Source: Limnoperna fortunei
Taxonomy: Eukaryota; Mollusca; Bivalvia; Mytilida; Modiolidae
NCBI GenBank assembly: GCA_944474755.1
Contig: OX104115.1
Coordinates: forward strand, 54,874,648 to 54,938,647
Reading direction: 5' to 3'
DNA: 64,000 bases
Shown here: positions 61,601-64,000 of the stretch, piece after piece
Layout: each line of letters opens with the position of its first letter
Position numbering within the stretch: position 1 is the stretch's first letter
The notes under the pieces: model-generated
The model's input: only the letters and a program-made list of their open reading frames with translations
Databases searched by the model: none
What the model was told of the DNA's origin: nothing
Translations under genes and position numbers: made by a program

Positions 61601-64000
61601 ATAACTTGATCCTGATAAATGAAATGGTTAGGTAGATGAACTTTTCCCATGTTAATACTCTCCTTAAAAAACTAGGCAATTCAACCTACATTGCTGTTTA
61701 TTTGTTTAAGTGATATATAATTTAGACAGTTTATTTTATAAAAGTTAATAAATAAATATATTTTCATTGATTTATGGATTTTGTACGTCAAGATAAATCT
61801 TATGAAGGTCAGGAAAAGTCTCGCAGTTTGTCCGAATACCATTGAAGTCACGAAAGCAGACGAACATTTGTAAACAACGCAAGGATCCTTTAGAAACACA
61901 AATGGCTGACTTGTTATGTAAAATTACAGTAGCAAAAGTCAAGGACGATTTGGAACAAGCAAAGAACAGCGGCATAGTGTAAAATACGAAGAGTTTACCT
62001 TATCTAATTTTTTTCTCCTGGATTTTTGTAATAAAATGATAAAATATGGAATAATAAAAAAAATGCAAGCTAAAAATTGTTTCCAATGGGGTTTGGCATT
62101 TAGTATAGGATATTTTAGATACCTCCTTTTATATATAAAATATTACTGACCATTAAAGCTAAAATTGTAACCAAAACAAGTGTTGAGTTGCTTTGTTTTT
62201 CAAGAAAGACCATAGATTAAGGCCGTTAGTTTAGTCTGCCCCGATACATAGAATGCATAATGCCAGTTTGTCTACTTCAAATTAAGAAAAATTATTATAA
62301 GGTACTTACCCATTAAACATCTGTATATAAATTAGTGCGCTTAGTTTGCAGCCTCACAGCTATTTATCCTGATACATTTCATTTGCAGGTTAAATCAGCA
62401 AAGGTATTTCATATCAGAACTCTCACAGGATAAAGAACGTTTACAACGTATGGTCCATGAATTCAATGAGGAGATTACCGCACTTACAAAGAGCAGAGAT
62501 GATTTGCAAGCACGGTGTGTATAGTATGTTTATGATACCTATTGTAATACAGTAACAAATTAGAATCTGAAAAAACTCTCTAATACAAATTAATAATATC
62601 TCTTAAATGATTTAATTATTTTAAATATGTTTAGTTCACTTTTTATTTTACTGTTTAAAGAGTAGACACGGCTGCATCTTCAACTGAAAGCAAAAAGCTT
62701 GAAATTCAAAGGTTGCAAAGGTTACTACTGCAGAAAGAAGTTGCAATTCAGGAAATGCAGAAAGACCAAAATGATTTTCAGACAAGGTACTTTCAATCTC
62801 CAAAAAGTCAGAAGTATAAACGTTGTAATCATATACAAAACAAATTGCAATATCGTATAACCTGCGTTATTGACAGTTAAGCAGAAAACGATGTGTTAAG
62901 GAAATTGAATATATGTTGCTTTTTGTATAATTTGGAATTTAACTGCCTTTGTAATGTTTTTAGTAAGAAATATGGCTAGCTTTTTATTTTACAATTCTAT
63001 ATTTAAGTAGAAATATGTTTTATTAGATGATATTATATTGGTTAAAATATTTACTTAACTGACAGTGAAGAGTCTATTAGCCATATTCAGATTGGATTTG
63101 CATGTTCTCAACAAATCACTTAATGATATATTTTTTAAGGATCTGAAAAAGTCATACAAATGAAATTAAATATTGTTGGATTGAAAACTGTTCAAAATTG
63201 AGTGTAACAGAATTATTTTGATTATTTATTACGATTGCATAAATTACTTGTAACTTGAATGAGCCCCTGATCCCACCCATTAATAATTGGTTTTAAATAC
63301 TAGTCGTCGCTTGTGTTTTTAAAAAAAATAAGGAGTTGTTATCATTTGTTAATGCAATGCTGATGCTGATGCAATGCTGATATCAATCTTTTATAATTGA
63401 TATCAATCTCTTATATTTGATATCAATCTTTTATATTTATCGCTATGAAGAGCTAACATTCAGGTCTCATCCGTGGAAAATGGAAAGCATGAGATCCATA
63501 AATTAAAAAGTTTGTTGAGAGAGCAAGATGATTTAATTCGGAAATTGCAGAAAGAGAAGGATGATTTTCAGACAAGGTAAATGTGTATTACAGCTTATCA
63601 GGGACGGATATGTTTTGTAGTTTAGCATACCAATTTATTGATAATTGATTTGTTAATCTTTAGGTTCAAGTAAATACATAACTTTTTAAAAGGTGATCTC
63701 AACTCCAAAATTACTATAGACGGATTGTTAATTATCTTTTTGAGAAGGAATTCCGGGTGCTCACCAAGTGAAATAGATAAATCATATTGTAACCGTCAGA
63801 TTACGGATAGTGAAAGCAGATTGAGTCATACAAAGCTTATAGTTAACTGACATTGAATTGGATCAATAGTGAAGTTTAGAATATTGATTAATGACTTCTA
63901 ACATGCTAATGGCGTTAACTCTTCCTCAAATTATCCATGAACATATATTAAAATCATTATCCTAGTATCTGTCTGTCTTTGATGTGGCAAAGTAAATAAA
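48883..64000 (+). CDS. Gene B: tandem B-box / long coiled-coil gene, incomplete at right edge
   Basis: Exons in order: 48883-49613 (two B-boxes), 54032-54124, 55094-~55150 (possibly decayed), 57159-57374, 58291-58500, 59358-59651, 60991-61242, 62389-62514, 62661-62786, 63451-63576. All supported coiled-coil exons are multiples of three with phase 2 at both ends, so any one can be skipped or duplicated without a frameshift. Order and sequence parallel gene A, except for the four amplified exons between 57 and 61.3 kb. By that parallel the next exons beyond the window should encode a MIEAP-like C-terminal domain, which cannot be seen here. No RING finger, so ubiquitin ligase activity is not supported. 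Confidence 0.75.
49856..50752. mobile_element. ~0.9-kb element with ATACCCCCGC ends and five ~161-bp tandem units
   Basis: Left end ATACCCCCGC (49856-49865) and right end GCGGGGGTAT (50743-50752) are exact inverted copies. The phrase TTCTAACGTTTTTCGTGGAC recurs at a period of 161-162 bp (anchors 49881, 50042, 50204, 50365, 50526); each unit also has GACCTTGAAATTTGACGG and CAAAGTTTCATTCAAATC. A GGAC tetranucleotide run (50676-50709) and a terminal hairpin precede the right end. Non-coding and non-autonomous. It lies in gene B intron 1. Confidence 0.85.
50861..51010 (+). mobile_element. tRNA-derived SINE, 5' part
   Basis: Head with GACTGGTTAAGGTAGT and B box GGTTGCGGGTTCGAGCC, then CAAGGATTGCCAGTTTCC. 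The 3' body and tail are missing or unrecognisable. Same family as 9930-10190, more diverged. Confidence 0.8.
51011..52867. other. Gene B intron 1, middle part, nothing recognised
   Basis: AT-rich; a short GTACTTTGTT duplication and GTACATGTACATGTA run occur near 51821-51855. The 25-bp phrase starting ACCCCTGTCCAATT is imperfectly repeated at 52435 and 52465. No gene. Confidence 0.45.
52868..53090 (+). pseudogene. Fossil Ty3/Gypsy-type integrase fragment
   Basis: One frame reads GHMGI, stop, RTVDAISEHLYF, stop, HMPFTVSDFDRTCQECQKIK. This is the H-x-H-C-x2-C zinc-binding domain at the start of retrotransposon integrases. In a nearby frame WQMDLFGLFPITQTGN follows, the opening of the integrase core with its first catalytic Asp. 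Stops and a frame change show it is dead. No LTRs or reverse transcriptase were found around it. It lies in gene B intron 1. Confidence 0.8.
53091..53661. other. Gene B intron 1, right part
   Basis: Nothing recognised beyond a poly-G run at 53465-53477. Confidence 0.45.
53662..53904 (+). mobile_element. tRNA-derived SINE, near full length
   Basis: Head TGTGGCCGAGTGGTTAAGG, then CTACTATTGATCACGTGGTC, GATTGCCAGTTTTC, GGGGTTTTCTCC and the tail GAAAGTGGCGTTAAACATC. Same family as 9930-10190. It ends about 130 bp upstream of the next gene B exon. Confidence 0.87.
54032..54124 (+). CDS. Gene B coiled-coil exon (31 codons)
   Basis: Acceptor TGATTTTTAG, donor GTAAGTAC; phase 2 at both ends. Encodes PGPTHINENGMLKTEILDLT followed by AALEEKSLKSE. 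Paralogue of 30533-30619 in gene A. The first base joins the TG left by exon 1. Confidence 0.78.
54125..54898. other. Gene B intron, nothing recognised
   Basis: AT-rich intron sequence without repeats that I can name. Confidence 0.45.
54899..55035 (+). mobile_element. tRNA-derived SINE fragment
   Basis: Contains TTAAGGTAGTTAGTTATCTG, TGGTCACGTGGTCCGTCAA, GGTTGCGGGTTCGAGTA and TGTACTCGACTCTAATTC, then GCCAGTTTCC. The 3' half is missing. It lies directly upstream of the possible exon at 55094. Confidence 0.75.
55094..55150 (+). pseudogene. Possible decayed coiled-coil exon of gene B
   Basis: Acceptor CCTTTTTAG; the frame reads CQTHAQVNEIRRKEISYLKA and continues open to TAG near 55228. It is paralogous to 32095 in gene A (HAQENETLKKEIS). 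No GTAAGT-type donor follows where homologues have one; the best GT (55172) is weak. It may be skipped or dead; the right end given here is approximate. Confidence 0.5.
55265..55545 (+). repeat. Dispersed repeat, best-preserved copy
   Basis: GC-richer than its surroundings, with TTTCCAGTGCTTTAC, GAGCAGCTCAGCTCGTC, GTTGTCAGGTCATAATACGG and AGCCTGGCC. Diverged copies occur at 1310-1455 and 2690-2960 (and their duplicates). The 88-codon frame through it is part of the repeat. Confidence 0.6.
55546..56879. other. Gene B intron, nothing recognised
   Basis: AT-rich, no supported exon or repeat. The small frames at 55776-55964 (-) and 55917-56117 (+) are not supported. Confidence 0.45.
57159..57374 (+). 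CDS. Gene B amplified coiled-coil exon 1 (72 codons)
   Basis: Acceptor GTGTATAG, donor GTATAC; 216 bp, phase 2 at both ends. Encodes LQAKDEQIQHLDEEQTRLVD, a linker, then Glu/Lys/Gln-rich coiled coil with one 16-residue and one 14-residue unit ending in KLNEE and KLEHQ. The first half aligns closely with the three exons that follow. Confidence 0.8.
58291..58500 (+). CDS. Gene B amplified coiled-coil exon 2 (70 codons)
   Basis: Acceptor TGTTAATAG, donor GTATAG; 210 bp, phase 2 at both ends. Encodes LKSKDEQIHQLQQEVARLED and then two 14-residue units, LEDQNEKTQKLNQE and LADKKETTRALELQ. Confidence 0.8.
59358..59651 (+). CDS. Gene B amplified coiled-coil exon 3 (98 codons)
   Basis: Acceptor TTCTTAAG, donor GTATAG; 294 bp, phase 2 at both ends. 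Encodes LKEKNEQMHHLQTEQTRLEH and then four 14-residue units: LEDQKEKTQKLNQE, LRDQKDTTQKLDQE, LEDQKETTHKLIKK, LKDQNETTQTLEHQ. Longest of the set; the extra length is whole 42-bp units. Confidence 0.82.
60001..60525. mobile_element. ~525-bp element inserted in the fourth exon unit
   Basis: Opens with GTGTTGGGATGCCAACAC, a 7-bp stem with a 4-base loop, exactly complementary to the end of 35204-35644. Subterminal inverted repeats TGTCTCCCAAACGA (60023-60036) and TCGTTTAGGAGACA (60512-60525) differ at one base. Non-coding. Its absence from the other units shows it entered after unit duplication. Confidence 0.75.
60991..61242 (+). CDS. Gene B amplified coiled-coil exon 4 (84 codons)
   Basis: Acceptor ATTTGAAAAG, donor GTATAT; 252 bp, phase 2 at both ends. 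Encodes LQAKDEQIHHLQEEQTRLKD and then three 14-residue units: LEDEKEKTETLNQE, LQNRKEATLKLDQE, LKDQKKATQKLEHK. Confidence 0.82.
61243..62388. other. Gene B intron with one short open frame
   Basis: No supported exon. A 26-codon frame at 61903-61983 (MADLLCKITVAKVKDDLEQA...) looks coiled-coil-like and could be an exon relic, but it lacks fitting splice sites and ends in TAA. Confidence 0.4.
62389..62514 (+). CDS. Gene B coiled-coil exon, 42-codon cassette 1
   Basis: Acceptor CATTTGCAG, donor GTGTGT; 126 bp, phase 2 at both ends. Encodes LNQQRYFISELSQDKERLQR and a second half ending LQAR. Paralogue of 33505-33630. Confidence 0.82.
62661..62786 (+). CDS. Gene B coiled-coil exon, 42-codon cassette 2a
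   Basis: Acceptor GTTTAAAG, donor GTACTT; 126 bp, phase 2 at both ends. Encodes VDTAASSTESKKLEIQRLQR and a half ending DFQTR. Paralogue of 33803-33928 and of 63451-63576. Confidence 0.82.
62787..63450. other. Gene B intron with a ~20-bp tandem repeat
   Basis: About 63381-63440 holds three units of TTGATATCAATCT(C/T)TTATA, preceded by a GCAATGCTGAT duplication. Otherwise unremarkable. Confidence 0.6.
63451..63576 (+). CDS. Gene B coiled-coil exon, 42-codon cassette 2b
   Basis: Acceptor CTATGAAG, donor GTAAATGT; 126 bp, phase 2 at both ends, with this start chosen because it restores the 42-codon length of the sister exons. Encodes ANIQVSSVENGKHEIHKLKS and a half ending DDFQTR. Gene A has only one such cassette, so gene B has duplicated it. 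Confidence 0.78.
63577..64000. other. Intron at the right edge of the window
   Basis: No exon seen; gene B continues to the right. Confidence 0.5.

Noticed and set aside
63366..63440. Short spaced repeats considered as a CRISPR-like array
   Set aside because: Contiguous ~20-bp tandem units without unique spacers in a eukaryotic intron, so it is simple tandem repeat DNA.

Overview
The window is AT-rich, intron-rich animal DNA. It most likely comes from a bivalve mollusc, probably a mussel (Mytilidae). The grounds are tRNA-derived SINEs with the V-SINE-type body known from molluscs, the repeat ending in AGCTCACCTGACC, the ACGCGCGTTTCGTCTA repeat, and B-box/coiled-coil genes of the kind expanded in bivalves. 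Species is inference; no search was run.

Layout. (1) 1-10516 and 10932-21450 are almost the same sequence, separated by a 200-N scaffold gap (10517-10716) and 215 bases of flank. I found only three substitutions and a 3-base poly-C difference, so false duplication in the assembly (two haplotypes or overlapping contigs) is at least as likely as a recent real duplication. Each copy ends with the first exon of a B-box gene carrying the same frameshift. (2) 21450-41004 is the rest of that gene (gene A, + strand). It has a very long first intron full of repeats, coiled-coil exons at 30.5-33.9 kb, and four exons at 35.8-41.0 kb that together read as the C-terminal domain of mitochondria-eating protein (MIEAP/SPATA18 family), ending in a VWPAL...KG segment. 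Gene A carries a frameshift in the B-box exon, a decayed coiled-coil exon and an in-frame TAA in the last exon, so it is probably a pseudogene unless the assembly is wrong. (3) 42317-44258 (- strand) is a broken Crypton-type tyrosine recombinase with an intron, flanked by a 141-bp palindrome. (4) 48883 to the right edge is gene B (+ strand), a paralogue of gene A. It has an intact two-B-box exon, then many symmetric phase-2 coiled-coil exons. Four of these (57159-61242) are tandemly amplified with their introns and also differ in the number of a 42-bp (14-residue) internal repeat. The gene runs off the window before any C-terminal domain is reached.

The main biological point is a gene family that joins tandem B-boxes, an exon-shuffled coiled coil of variable length and, in gene A, a MIEAP C-terminal domain. 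B-box/coiled-coil proteins oligomerise and often act in innate immunity. Vertebrate MIEAP acts in mitochondrial quality control. A link between the two in bivalves is a hypothesis. The remaining sequence is introns and intergenic DNA with SINEs, foldback/TIR elements, tandem-repeat-bearing DNA elements and one fossil Gypsy integrase fragment.
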